The notes under the pieces are model-generated. The model did no database searches. It was not told the DNA's origin and saw only the letters and a list, made by a program, of their open reading frames with translations. The position numbers and the translations under genes were made by a program. This document shows positions 15,239 through 22,887 of a stretch of 38,333 bases of DNA, one piece after another (the first letter of the stretch is position 1; every line of letters starts with the position of its first letter). The stretch spans positions 1 through 38,333 of the forward strand of contig NZ_LVCV01000110.1 in NCBI RefSeq assembly GCF_001647195.1, in the 5' to 3' direction. This DNA comes from Rhodococcus sp. EPR-157 (GTDB lineage Bacteria > Actinomycetota > Actinomycetes > Mycobacteriales > Mycobacteriaceae).

Positions 15239-16011
15239 TGCTCGAGGGCAAGGTCGTCGTGGTGTCCGGAGTCGGACCGTCACTCGGCAGGTCCATCGCA
15301 TTGCGTAGCGCTGCCGCCGGAGCCGATGTGGTGCTCGCGGCCAGGTCGACGGACTACTTGGAAGTGGTCGCGAAAGATATTGCAGCGCTGGGCCGTCAGG
15401 CCTTGGTGGTGACCGCCGACATCACCGACGCGGAGTCGGCTGCAGCACTCGTCGAGTCTTCGGTCGATGCCTTCGGGCACGTCGACGCTCTCGTCAACAA
15501 TGCGTTTTCGATCCCGTCGATGAAAGACCTGGCGCACACCGACGAATCCGTCATCCGTCGCGGTCTCGAATTGTCACTGTTCGGCACGTTGCGGCTCTCG
15601 CAGCTCTTCACACCCGCTCTGGCGGACTCGACAGGATCGATCGTGATGATCAACTCGGCGGTCATTCGACATTCGCAACCGAAGTACGGCAGCTACAAGA
15701 TCGCGAAGGCCTCATTGCTCGCGATGTCCCAGACGCTGGCCAGCGAACTCGGCCCACAGGGCGTGCGGGTCAATACCGTTGCACCGGGCTATATCTGGGG
15801 AGCGACGCTACAGGGCTACTTCGCCCACATGGCGGAGAAGTACGGCACCACCAGTGAACAGATCTACCAGCAGACCGCGGCCGCCACCGATCTCCGGCGT
15901 CTACCGGAGCCCGACGAGATCGCCGACGCGGTGGTGTTTCTCGCCTCTCCGCTCGCCCGCGCGATTACCGGTCAGTGTCTCGACGTCAACTGCGGCGAAT
16001 ACCACCACTAG
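15235..16011 (+). CDS. Short-chain dehydrogenase/reductase (Rv3530c-like)
   Basis: The 258-residue classical SDR has the Rossmann motif SGVGPSLGRS (a variant of TGxxxGxG) near residue 12, NNAFS for the NNAG motif, INSAV with the catalytic Ser, and YKIAK carrying the catalytic Tyr and Lys. Such enzymes oxidise or reduce a hydroxyl/keto group with NAD(P). An ATG pair at 15235/15238 overlaps the upstream stop (ATGATG), so translation is coupled. A steroid or sterol-derived alcohol is a reasonable substrate guess from the KstR-like promoter. The end LDVNCGEYHH is typical of SDR C-termini. Confidence 0.9.
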   Translation: MMLEGKVVVVSGVGPSLGRSIALRSAAAGADVVLAARSTDYLEVVAKDIAALGRQALVVTADITDAESAAALVESSVDAFGHVDALVNNAFSIPSMKDLAHTDESVIRRGLELSLFGTLRLSQLFTPALADSTGSIVMINSAVIRHSQPKYGSYKIAKASLLAMSQTLASELGPQGVRVNTVAPGYIWGATLQGYFAHMAEKYGTTSEQIYQQTAAATDLRRLPEPDEIADAVVFLASPLARAITGQCLDVNCGEYHH

Positions 16012-16019
16012 GAGTATCG

Positions 16020-17171
16020 ATGACGAGCACCGAACGCACCGATGTCGGCACTGCAGCCGATCTGCACGCGTCGGCGACGAAGGTCACCGGGCTGGACGAC
16101 TTCGGGGCCGACGACTACGTCGAAGCATTGGAGGTGCTTCTCGACTCCTACCGGCGCGAGGCAGAACTGACACCGCTCGGATCTCGGATGAACAGGTTCT
16201 TTCTCAAAGGCGCACTGGTCGCGAGGTTGCTCAGCGAACAGGCATGGAAGAACAATCCGGGACACGAACAGGTCGAGATCGATCGGCCGATCTTTGTCAC
16301 CGGTCTACCCCGGACGGGCACCACCGCGCTGCACCGCTTGTTGACCGTCGACCCGGCGCACCAGGGGCTCGAGATGTGGCTGACGGAAATGCCGCACCCT
16401 CGTCCACCACGCAATACCTGGGAGTCCAATCCCATATTCGCTCAGATCGAGAAAGGGTTCGCCCAACACCATGTCGAGCACCCCGAATTCATGGGTGTGC
16501 ATTACATGTCGGCCTCCGAGGTCGAGGAATGCTGGCAATTGCTTCGCCAGTCGGTGCAGTCGATCGCCTACGAGTGCCTCGCGTACGTACCCACTTACTC
16601 GGCCTGGTTGGCCGAGCAGAGCTGGACCGCGGCCTACCGGCGTCATCGTAAGAACCTCCAGCTCATCGGGATGCACGACGTCGATCGACGATGGGTACTG
16701 AAGAACCCCAGCCACTTGTTCGCGCTGGAGGAGTTGCTGGAGGTTTATCCTGACGCGCTGATCATTCAGACGCATCGGGAGCCCCGCACGATCATGCCGT
16801 CGATGTGCAGCCTCGCCGAACAGGCGACAGCCGGGTGGAGCCAGAAGTTCGAAGGCGAGGTCATCGGTCGTACCCAACTCGACCTGTGGGAACGCGGGCT
16901 TCACGCCTTCTCGGCAGCGCGCACTCGCGCCCCGGCGGCGCAGTTCTTCGACGTCGATTACCACGACTTCGTCGCCGATCCGCTCGGCACCGTCGAGCAG
17001 GTGTATCAGTACTTCGGCCTCACTCTCACCGACAGCGCCCGTACCGCCATGGATGCCATGCACGCCGAGAGCCGGAGCGGATCCCGTCGCCCGTCGCACA
17101 AGTACACCCTCGGCGACTTCGGACTCGACGGCGACGAGGTGGATCGTAGGTTCGCGGCCGCACAGCGCTAG
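16020..17171 (+). CDS. Sulfotransferase-family protein (Rv3529c-like)
   Basis: The 383-residue protein has the 5'-phosphosulfate-binding loop IFVTGLPRTGTTALHRLL (P-loop about residues 95-102), then WVLKNPSHLFALEELLEVYPDALIIQTHREP, which supplies the 3'-phosphate-binding Arg/Ser region, as in PAPS-dependent sulfotransferases. The ATG at 16020 has AGGAG 6 bases upstream, overlapping the SDR stop. PAPS is the expected donor. The divergent cysD-cysNC genes make it and cysQ clears the product PAP, so the neighbourhood supports genuine sulfotransfer. The acceptor, possibly a sterol-derived alcohol, is inference. Confidence 0.88.
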   Translation: MTSTERTDVGTAADLHASATKVTGLDDFGADDYVEALEVLLDSYRREAELTPLGSRMNRFFLKGALVARLLSEQAWKNNPGHEQVEIDRPIFVTGLPRTGTTALHRLLTVDPAHQGLEMWLTEMPHPRPPRNTWESNPIFAQIEKGFAQHHVEHPEFMGVHYMSASEVEECWQLLRQSVQSIAYECLAYVPTYSAWLAEQSWTAAYRRHRKNLQLIGMHDVDRRWVLKNPSHLFALEELLEVYPDALIIQTHREPRTIMPSMCSLAEQATAGWSQKFEGEVIGRTQLDLWERGLHAFSAARTRAPAAQFFDVDYHDFVADPLGTVEQVYQYFGLTLTDSARTAMDAMHAESRSGSRRPSHKYTLGDFGLDGDEVDRRFAAAQR

Positions 17172-17176
17172 GTCGC

Positions 17177-17214
17177 GGCATGGCGCTAGGGTGGCGGCAT
17201 GGCGCTAGGGTGGC
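17177..17214 (+). repeat. Two tandem copies of a 19-bp unit at a start site
   Basis: GGCATGGCGCTAGGGTGGC occurs twice back to back (17177-17195, 17196-17214), followed by GGCATG, so the unit ends at the methyltransferase ATG. Each unit contains TAGGGT, a good actinobacterial -10, 6 bases before an ATG. The repeat therefore duplicates a leaderless promoter and start; the upstream ATGs at 17180 and 17199 are out of frame with the gene. Confidence 0.85.
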
Positions 17215-17217
17215 GGC

Positions 17218-17808
17218 ATGGCTCCGACACGTTGGCAGAGCGAGAACACCGAGGCTCAGTCGCAGAGCTACGTCGAGCGATTCGCGCGACTGGAGTCCCG
17301 CGGCGTCGACCTGCACGGCGAAGCTCGAATGGTCGATGCGCTGTTGACTCCGGGTAGCGCAGTGCTCGATGCAGGTTGCGGCACAGCACGACTCGGCGCC
17401 GAGCTCGCCCGACGCGGTCATCAGGTGACCGCAGTGGACCTCGATCCGGTCTTCGTCGAGGCGGCTCGGCAGCACACGAGCATCAGCGTCCATCGAGCGG
17501 ATCTGACCGAGTTCGATCTCGGGACGTCGTTCGACGCGATCGTTGCAGCGGGCAACGTGATGGTGTTCATGGAACCGGGGACCGAACGCTCTGCACTCAC
17601 GCGAATCGTCGCGCACCTTCGGCCCGGCGGACTGTTCGTCGCAGGATTCGCGACCGACAGGGACTACACAGTGCATCGGTTCGATGACGATCTCGCTGCA
17701 GTCGGACTCGGCGTCGAGCACCGCTTCGCCACGTGGGACCTGCGGCCGTGGCACGACGGCGCAGACTGGGCTGTCACCGTCGCGAGGGCGCCTCAGCTGT
17801 TGGCGTGA
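17218..17808 (+). CDS. Class I SAM-dependent methyltransferase
   Basis: The 196-residue protein carries motif I VLDAGCGTARLGAELARRG (about residues 47-65) and then AVDLDPVFVEAAR, the Asp that binds the ribose of S-adenosylmethionine, followed by FDAIVAAGNVMVF and LRPGGLFVAGF. This is a compact cytosolic methyltransferase of the Methyltransf_11/25 type; the substrate cannot be told. The ATG at 17218 is preceded by TAGGGT at 17206-17211 and no ribosome-binding site, so a leaderless message is likely. Its end overlaps the convergent PadR gene by 16 bases. It begins 46 bp after the sulfotransferase gene but probably has its own promoter. Confidence 0.87.
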   Translation: MAPTRWQSENTEAQSQSYVERFARLESRGVDLHGEARMVDALLTPGSAVLDAGCGTARLGAELARRGHQVTAVDLDPVFVEAARQHTSISVHRADLTEFDLGTSFDAIVAAGNVMVFMEPGTERSALTRIVAHLRPGGLFVAGFATDRDYTVHRFDDDLAAVGLGVEHRFATWDLRPWHDGADWAVTVARAPQLLA

Positions 17809-18323
17809 AGTTGTTCAGGTAGGGCATCGAACCACTCGAGAGTCGCTTCCTCGTACCTGATGCCGAAATCCAGTGTGGCCAGATCGAATACGCTCGCGCC
17901 GTCGGAGGCGTCTCGTTGCGCTCGATACCCGGCCAGCGTTTCGGCATGGCGACGTCGGTGGTCCACGAGTATCGCGGCGAGCCGTCCTGGCTCCAGGTGC
18001 GCCCCGAACGCCGTGGTGAGGAGCAGTGGGTGTCGGATTGTCGCGTCACCGGGCTCGCGATCGATCCACTGTGCGAACGCGGCCCTGCCGGAGTCGGTGA
18101 TGGTGAACGGCTTCTGCGCTCGCGCGCCCACATGCCCTTCTTCGACCAATCCGCGCGTCGTCAACGCGGACAATTCCCGGTAGACCTGACTGCGGGTCAC
18201 GGTCCAGAATCCGCCGATGCACGCCTGCGCCGTGGCATGCAGGTCCCACCCGGTCATGGGGCCGCGATGGAGGAACCCCAGGAGTGAACCGGCCGTGGCA
18301 TTCAAGGATCGATCATCGGTCAC
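17793..18323 (-). CDS. PadR-family transcriptional regulator
   Basis: The 176-residue protein has an N-terminal winged helix: NATAGSLLGFLHRGPMTGWDLHATAQACIGGFWTVTRSQVYRELSALTTRGLVEEGHVGARAQKPFTITDSGRAAF, which is the PadR pattern. A C-terminal helical dimerisation part follows (RRRHAETLAGYRAQRD). The GTG at 18321-18323 fits the domain start; an upstream in-frame extension to 18425 would run through the intergenic region. Two matching palindromes at 18349-18359 and 18383-18393 lie between it and the divergent DUF1707 membrane protein, so it likely represses itself and that gene. The ligand is unknown. Confidence 0.85.
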   Translation of the reverse strand: MTDDRSLNATAGSLLGFLHRGPMTGWDLHATAQACIGGFWTVTRSQVYRELSALTTRGLVEEGHVGARAQKPFTITDSGRAAFAQWIDREPGDATIRHPLLLTTAFGAHLEPGRLAAILVDHRRRHAETLAGYRAQRDASDGASVFDLATLDFGIRYEEATLEWFDALPEQLHANS

Positions 18324-18348
18324 GACCCATCTTGACACACCTTGACAT

Positions 18349-18393
18349 TCCACAGTGGGAGGTTGATGCTGGGATTCGACAGTCCACAGTGGA
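18349..18393. promoter_or_regulatory. Pair of palindromic PadR-type operator sites
   Basis: TCCACAGTGGG (18349-18359) and TCCACAGTGGA (18383-18393) share the core CCAC-A-GTGG, with centres 34 bp apart. The second is a perfect 5-1-5 palindrome. They lie between the divergent PadR and DUF1707 genes, just after a TTGACA at 18342-18347 that may be a -35 for the DUF1707 gene. Confidence 0.6.
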
Positions 18394-18423
18394 ACGTCCG
18401 GTGAGGCCGAAGCGGAGTGCACC

Positions 18424-18870
18424 ATGACCTACCAACCCATGTCCGGCGGCGCCGCCCCGAGCACCAGGTTGTCCGACGCTCAACGAGAAAGCGCCGTCGA
18501 CCGGCTGACCGGTCATGTCGCGTCGGGACGACTTGCCCTCGACGATTTCGACGCACGGGCTCGGCAGATCTATGCCGCGGTCACCCTGGCCGACCTCGAG
18601 TCGATCTTTTGCGACCTCCCCGCCGCCGGCCCTCGTGCCGCCGCCGAAAAGCCGACGTCGAAACAGCTGCCGATGGCGCGCGAATTGCTGACGTGGGCAG
18701 CCGTCGGCGTCCTGTGCCTGTCCATCTGGGCCATTACATCGATCGCGACCGGCAATTTCCTCTATCCCTGGCCGGTGTGGGTGATCGGGCCGTGGGGAGC
18801 GATGCTCGCTCTGCAGCGCGTGACCGGGGTGTCCATGACCTGCTCCGGCAGGCGCCTCTACGTCGACTGA
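18424..18870 (+). CDS. DUF1707 (SHOCT-like) membrane protein
   Basis: The 148-residue protein begins with a DUF1707 domain: LSDAQRESAVDRLTGHVASGRLALDDFDARARQIYAAVTLADLESIFCDLP (about residues 16-66). Two hydrophobic segments follow (about 84-106 TWAAVGVLCLSIWAITSIATG and 112-130 YPWPVWVIGPWGAMLAL), so it sits in the cell membrane with the DUF1707 part inside. In actinobacteria these proteins are often next to PadR regulators, as here. GGAG lies 8 bases before the ATG. The function is unknown; response to membrane or antimicrobial stress is a guess from the PadR link. Its end overlaps the convergent VOC gene by 13 bases. Confidence 0.85.
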   Translation: MTYQPMSGGAAPSTRLSDAQRESAVDRLTGHVASGRLALDDFDARARQIYAAVTLADLESIFCDLPAAGPRAAAEKPTSKQLPMARELLTWAAVGVLCLSIWAITSIATGNFLYPWPVWVIGPWGAMLALQRVTGVSMTCSGRRLYVD

Positions 18871-19637
18871 CCGACCGAGGCAATCTGAAATCGCGCACCG
18901 AGCGGGTCGGCAACTCCCGCAATCCGCCCGAACGGTGAGTCCTCGGGATCGTCGACGACCGTCCCGCCGAGCTCGAGAACGCTTGCCATCGCCGCATCGG
19001 TGTCATCGACACCGAAGTAGACACGCCAGTGCGACGGCGTCGATTCCGGCAGAAACGCGTGGGCGTCCATGATCCCGGCGACCATGTCCCCGCCTGCGAT
19101 TGCCTGGGCATACCTGAACTCGTCCGTGTCGCCGAGCACGCCATAGGTCCAGCCGAACACGGACTCGTAGAACGGGAGAACTGCTGTGTAATCATGGGTC
19201 AACTGCTCGTGCCAGACCGGAGTGCCGTGCTCGCCCCACAAGCCGTAGCCTCGATGCCGACCTGCCTCCCAGATGCCGGCGACGGCACCCCCGGGATCAG
19301 CGACGAGCGACATCTTTCCCTGGTCTCCGATCGTCATCGCAGGAGACAGAACCGTCCCGCCCGCCGATTCGACCTTCACGACGGTGGCGTCGACGTCCGC
19401 GGAGGCGATGTAGGTGTTCCATACGTCTGCAATAGATGTCCCGGGCATCTGACCGCCGAGACCGGCAATACTGACACCGTCTCTGACGAACGTGGTGTAT
19501 CCGCCGTACGCGGGATCATCGCTGACGTCGGCCCGCCAACCGAACAGACTCTCGTAGAACGGGATAACGCGGCTGGGATCGGAACTCGTCAGATCGATCC
19601 AGCATGGAGTATCGACCACATAGTCCTTGGCAGGCAT
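18858..19637 (-). CDS. VOC (glyoxalase-like) protein with two domains
   Basis: The 259-residue protein is a tandem of two vicinal-oxygen-chelate domains. The first starts PCWIDLTSSDPSRVIPFYESLFGWRAD and the second WHEQLTHDYTAVLPFYESVFGWTYGV; both contain the FYxxxFGW signature. It resembles mycobacterial Cfp30B-type proteins. VOC proteins include glyoxalases, dioxygenases and resistance proteins, and no specific metal triad was assigned here. AGGAG lies 6 bases before the ATG at 19635-19637; an ATG two codons earlier (19643) has no room for a ribosome-binding site. It stands alone on the minus strand. Confidence 0.85.
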   Translation of the reverse strand: MPAKDYVVDTPCWIDLTSSDPSRVIPFYESLFGWRADVSDDPAYGGYTTFVRDGVSIAGLGGQMPGTSIADVWNTYIASADVDATVVKVESAGGTVLSPAMTIGDQGKMSLVADPGGAVAGIWEAGRHRGYGLWGEHGTPVWHEQLTHDYTAVLPFYESVFGWTYGVLGDTDEFRYAQAIAGGDMVAGIMDAHAFLPESTPSHWRVYFGVDDTDAAMASVLELGGTVVDDPEDSPFGRIAGVADPLGARFQIASVGQST

Positions 19638-19757
19638 TGTCATCTCCTACGTGCGGTTTCGGGGACCCCTGAAAAGTACGCCACTGCTCCGACATTCACA
19701 GCAGTTCTGCAGCCGCCGCCACGGCCGACCCACAGCTGAGGCGTCGAGCATCGGTGT

Positions 19758-19964
19758 ATGGCCACATACCAACTGCGCGACGCAGACAACGCAATCCTCG
19801 CCGAAGCAGATTTGCCCACCGATACCAAGGCGATGGCATGGATGGTGTCGGCGGCGACTCGGTACCGGCAAGCGTTGGGTGGGAAACGATGGGAGGGCTT
19901 CAGACTCGTCGGTGACACGTGGATCCACCGGTTCTCGGGTGCCCGGCGACGGGCGTTGGGTTAG
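19758..19964 (+). CDS. Small hypothetical protein
   Basis: This 68-residue frame (MATYQLRDADNAILAEADLPTDTKAM...GDTWIHRFSGARR) uses G or C at most third codon positions like its neighbours and has a plausible globular composition: an N-terminal strand, a helix, then a Trp-rich strand. No ribosome-binding site is obvious, so a leaderless message is possible. I do not recognise the family. The flanks (19638-19757 and 19965-20082) show no gene. Confidence 0.55.
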   Translation: MATYQLRDADNAILAEADLPTDTKAMAWMVSAATRYRQALGGKRWEGFRLVGDTWIHRFSGARRRALG

Positions 19965-20082
19965 CGCTGTGCAGGTGGGCCTGCGGGTCGAAGCAGCGTG
20001 ATTCCTCCCCCTCCAAGCGCGTGCCGGAGTCTGGACCAATCGATCAGATTGCGAATGCGTAGCTGCGGGAACACTGGCGACC

Positions 20083-21417
20083 ATGAAGGCATACATGGCG
20101 TCACTGAGGGAATCGTTCTGGTTCGTTCCCGCCCTCCTCGGTATCGGCGCGCTCGTGCTCGCCCAGGCCCTGGTCTCGCTCGATCGTCATCTGGTCGGCA
20201 CCAGCGTGGACGTATCCGGGTCATTGCTTTACCAAGTCGGAGCGAGCGGCAGCAGGGACATCCTCGGCGCGATCGGCGGCTCGATGCTGGGCGTCGCCGC
20301 GACGTCGTTCTCGATCACGATCTCCGTGCTCGCGACCACGAGTTCGTCGTACGGTCCGCGTCTGGTCCGCAACTTCATGGCCGACCGCGGGAATCAGGTG
20401 GTGCTCGGAATCTTCGGCGCCACGTTCTTGTACTCGCTGATGGTTCTGCGGTCCATCAGATCCATCGAGACCGACGGCTCGGTCTTCGTGCCCGACATCG
20501 CCGTCAACGTCGCCGTGGGACTGGCCATCGTCGACGTGGGTGTTCTGGTCTACTTCATCCATCACATCGCACAGTCGATCCAGGTCGCCACCCTGTCGGC
20601 GCGCGTGCGAGACGAACTGTCCGCGTCGGTCGATGCCCTCTATCCACGCGAACAGCCCTCGGATGCGGCAACCTCGGACACCATCTCCAGGCCCCCGGTT
20701 CACACCACGATCCTCGCCCAGGAGTCCGGCGTCATCATCGATATCGACGAAACAGCCGTCCTCGAAGTCGGCTGCGACACCGACACGATAATCGAACTAC
20801 ATCGAGTTCCCGGTGATCACGTCGTCGAAGGTGAGGTGCTTGCCGATATTCTGACGAATCGCGCGGCCGAACTCGAGGACGGGACCACCGGCCGGGTCCG
20901 CGAAGCACACCGGATCGGCACAAGCCGCACTCCACGCCACGACGTCGCATTCGCTGTCGAGCAGATGACCGAAATGGCCGTGCGGGCACTTTCGACCGGG
21001 GTCAACGATCCTTACACTGCACGAAACGCCATCGACGACCTGTCGGTCGGACTCGTCGCGGTGGTGCAACGACCGAAGCCGTGCAACGCCCGGTGCGACG
21101 GAACGGGTGCGGTTCGGCTCATCCTGCGAAGGGTGTCGATGGCATCGTTGATCGACCACGCACTCGATGCCGTGCGGATCTACGGAACATCGAGCCCCAT
21201 GGTCGTCCACGCCGGAATTCGCCTCGCCGACCGTGTCGGTCGTGCAGCAGTCTCCACTGAGACTGTCGAAACGGTACTGACACAACTGTCCCTGTTGGAC
21301 CAGGCATTGCTCGTCGCCGATGCCGACGCGGCGCGTACTGCCCAGTCGCGAGAACAAATTTCGCGAGCACGATCCGCTGTCACTGGCCGAGTCCCACTCG
21401 CGGTCCGCCTTTCCTGA
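20083..21417 (+). CDS. DUF2254 integral membrane protein
   Basis: The 444-residue protein has four hydrophobic segments in the first 170 residues (about 12-34, 62-86, 107-125, 141-165). The loop SFSITISVLATTSSSYGPRLVRNFMADRGNQVVLGIF is the strongly conserved DUF2254 signature. The C-terminal half is soluble and includes PPVHTTILAQESGVIIDID, HRVPGDHVVEGEVLADI and ALSTGVNDPYTARNAIDDL, also typical. The function is not known; a transporter- or channel-like role has been suggested for such proteins. It appears to stand alone upstream of the MarR gene, 26 bp away. Confidence 0.87.
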   Translation: MKAYMASLRESFWFVPALLGIGALVLAQALVSLDRHLVGTSVDVSGSLLYQVGASGSRDILGAIGGSMLGVAATSFSITISVLATTSSSYGPRLVRNFMADRGNQVVLGIFGATFLYSLMVLRSIRSIETDGSVFVPDIAVNVAVGLAIVDVGVLVYFIHHIAQSIQVATLSARVRDELSASVDALYPREQPSDAATSDTISRPPVHTTILAQESGVIIDIDETAVLEVGCDTDTIIELHRVPGDHVVEGEVLADILTNRAAELEDGTTGRVREAHRIGTSRTPRHDVAFAVEQMTEMAVRALSTGVNDPYTARNAIDDLSVGLVAVVQRPKPCNARCDGTGAVRLILRRVSMASLIDHALDAVRIYGTSSPMVVHAGIRLADRVGRAAVSTETVETVLTQLSLLDQALLVADADAARTAQSREQISRARSAVTGRVPLAVRLS

Positions 21418-21443
21418 GACGAAACCGTGGAATGATGGTGACC

Positions 21444-21977
21444 ATGTCTGCATCGTCGCCGCTACCGCTCGATCCCATTGCAGAGGCCCACCGCCAGTGG
21501 ACCAAGCATGGGTGGGGCGACGTAGCCGACGGAATGGCCGCTGTCACTTCGCTGATGCGCGCGCAACAGATCATGCTTGCCCGGGTCGAGGAGGTTCTCA
21601 AGCCGACGGGGCTCACGTTCTCGCGCTACGAGCTTCTGACGTTGCTGACCTTCACGAAGAACGGCGCCATCCCGATGGCAAAGGCGAGCGCCCGTCTTCA
21701 AGTCCATCCCACCAGCGTCACCAATGCCGTCGACCGACTCGAGGCTGCGGGCTACGTCCGACGCACTCCACATCCGAGCGATCGCCGAACCACCCTGGTA
21801 GAGATCACCGATTCCGGCCGGGCGCTGGCGGTGGACGCCACCGAGAAGCTCAACGACCAGGTGTTCGGCAAACCAGGTCTGTCCAAAGAGCGCCTGACAG
21901 CACTCGTACGAATCCTTGCCGAACTGAGGCGTTCCGCCGGTGATTTCGAGGATGGTGGGACGACACCGACCTGGTGA
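21444..21977 (+). CDS. MarR-family transcriptional regulator
   Basis: The 177-residue protein (181 if the ATG at 21432 is used) has the MarR winged helix: FSRYELLTLLTFTKNGAIPMAKASARLQVHPTSVTNAVDRLEAAGYVRRTPHPSDRRTTLVEITDSGRALA, with the wing motif DRRTTLVEIT. Flanking helices form the dimer interface. It lies 26 bp after the DUF2254 gene and 74 bp before the Hsp70-like gene, with a 17-bp palindrome in the latter gap. It may act on that site, but the ligand and targets are not evident. Neither start has a strong ribosome-binding site. Confidence 0.87.
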   Translation: MSASSPLPLDPIAEAHRQWTKHGWGDVADGMAAVTSLMRAQQIMLARVEEVLKPTGLTFSRYELLTLLTFTKNGAIPMAKASARLQVHPTSVTNAVDRLEAAGYVRRTPHPSDRRTTLVEITDSGRALAVDATEKLNDQVFGKPGLSKERLTALVRILAELRRSAGDFEDGGTTPTW

Positions 21978-21997
21978 GTGACGCCCCGTGAACGATC

Positions 21998-22014
21998 CGT
22001 GATGGAATATCACG
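21998..22014. promoter_or_regulatory. 17-bp palindrome between MarR and Hsp70-like genes
   Basis: CGTGAT-GGAAT-ATCACG is a perfect 6-5-6 inverted repeat, 38 bp before the GTG of the Hsp70-like gene. The size suits a dimeric MarR protein, and the MarR gene ends 20 bp upstream. It is not a hairpin terminator in form. Confidence 0.5.
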
Positions 22015-22051
22015 AGAACGTGGCGGGGGCCGCGCTCAGGTTGGAGAGAAC

Positions 22052-22882
22052 GTGTTGGTAGTGGGTGTCGGCGCAGGTGCACACGGTGCACGCGCAATTC
22101 TGACTTACCTGGACAGTCCGCATCGCGCGCCCGTCGCGTCACGAACGGTGCGACGACAGCGCGGACAATCGCTCGTGTCCACCATCGCCGCCGGCGTGTC
22201 GGCGCTGCACGCCACCGCATCCAAACTGGCTCTACCCGTGGCGTACTCGGCGATTGCCTATCGAGTCAACGAAGACGCCGACGCGTTGAGCGAACGTCGC
22301 GACCCCCGACCGTCCTGGCTCGTACACGAGACCGCTGCGCAGCTTCGCTACCTTCGATTCACCGGTACCGTTCCCACCCACGGCGCGACGGTCCTGTGCG
22401 ACCTCGGCAGCACGGGAATGACGGTGTCCGTACTGGACCTGGCTGCGGGAGCAACCGTCGCGTCGCGTCGGACATCGACATTCTGCGGCGACGATCTCGA
22501 CCATCTCGTACGCAGGCATCTGGCCGCGAACGGTGTCCGGACGGACGTCGAGGCATCTCGCTCCATCAAGGAGCAGGTCAGCGACGGAGGCGTCGTCAAC
22601 GCGCACGGTTCAGACGGCACAGGGCATCATGTGTTCACCCGCAGGGACTTCGAGGAAATCATCGCGGGCCCGGTTCGATACGCCACCATGGTCGTCGAGC
22701 AGACCATCGAACTCTCCGGCACCAAACCTGCGTCGATCGTCCTACTGGGCGGCGGCGCGAACGTGACGTCGATCGGGGAGGCATTCGAACGGCAACTCGG
22801 GGTGAAGACCCACGTACCAGGACACCCGGAGTTGGTGTCCGCCAGGGGTGCAGCCCTGCTGTCGGTCGATCAGCAGGGCTGA
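22052..22882 (+). CDS. Hsp70/actin-fold ATPase-like protein, reduced
   Basis: The 276-residue protein keeps the second half of an Hsp70-type ATPase fold: VLCDLGSTGMTVSVLDL (phosphate 2 loop), FCGDDLDHLVRRHL, SIKEQVS, FTRRDFEEIIAGPV and SIVLLGGGANVTSIGEAFERQLG with ARGAALL. The N-terminal phosphate 1 loop, normally GIDxGTxxS, is degenerate (VVGVGAGAHGARAIL), and the substrate-binding domain and C-terminal lid are absent. True DnaK is about 610 residues. It may be a regulatory or cell-envelope-associated relative rather than a chaperone. GTG 22052 has GGAGAG upstream. It ends 5 bp from the convergent enoyl-CoA hydratase gene. Confidence 0.7.
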   Translation: MLVVGVGAGAHGARAILTYLDSPHRAPVASRTVRRQRGQSLVSTIAAGVSALHATASKLALPVAYSAIAYRVNEDADALSERRDPRPSWLVHETAAQLRYLRFTGTVPTHGATVLCDLGSTGMTVSVLDLAAGATVASRRTSTFCGDDLDHLVRRHLAANGVRTDVEASRSIKEQVSDGGVVNAHGSDGTGHHVFTRRDFEEIIAGPVRYATMVVEQTIELSGTKPASIVLLGGGANVTSIGEAFERQLGVKTHVPGHPELVSARGAALLSVDQQG

Positions 22883-22887
22883 CTGCC

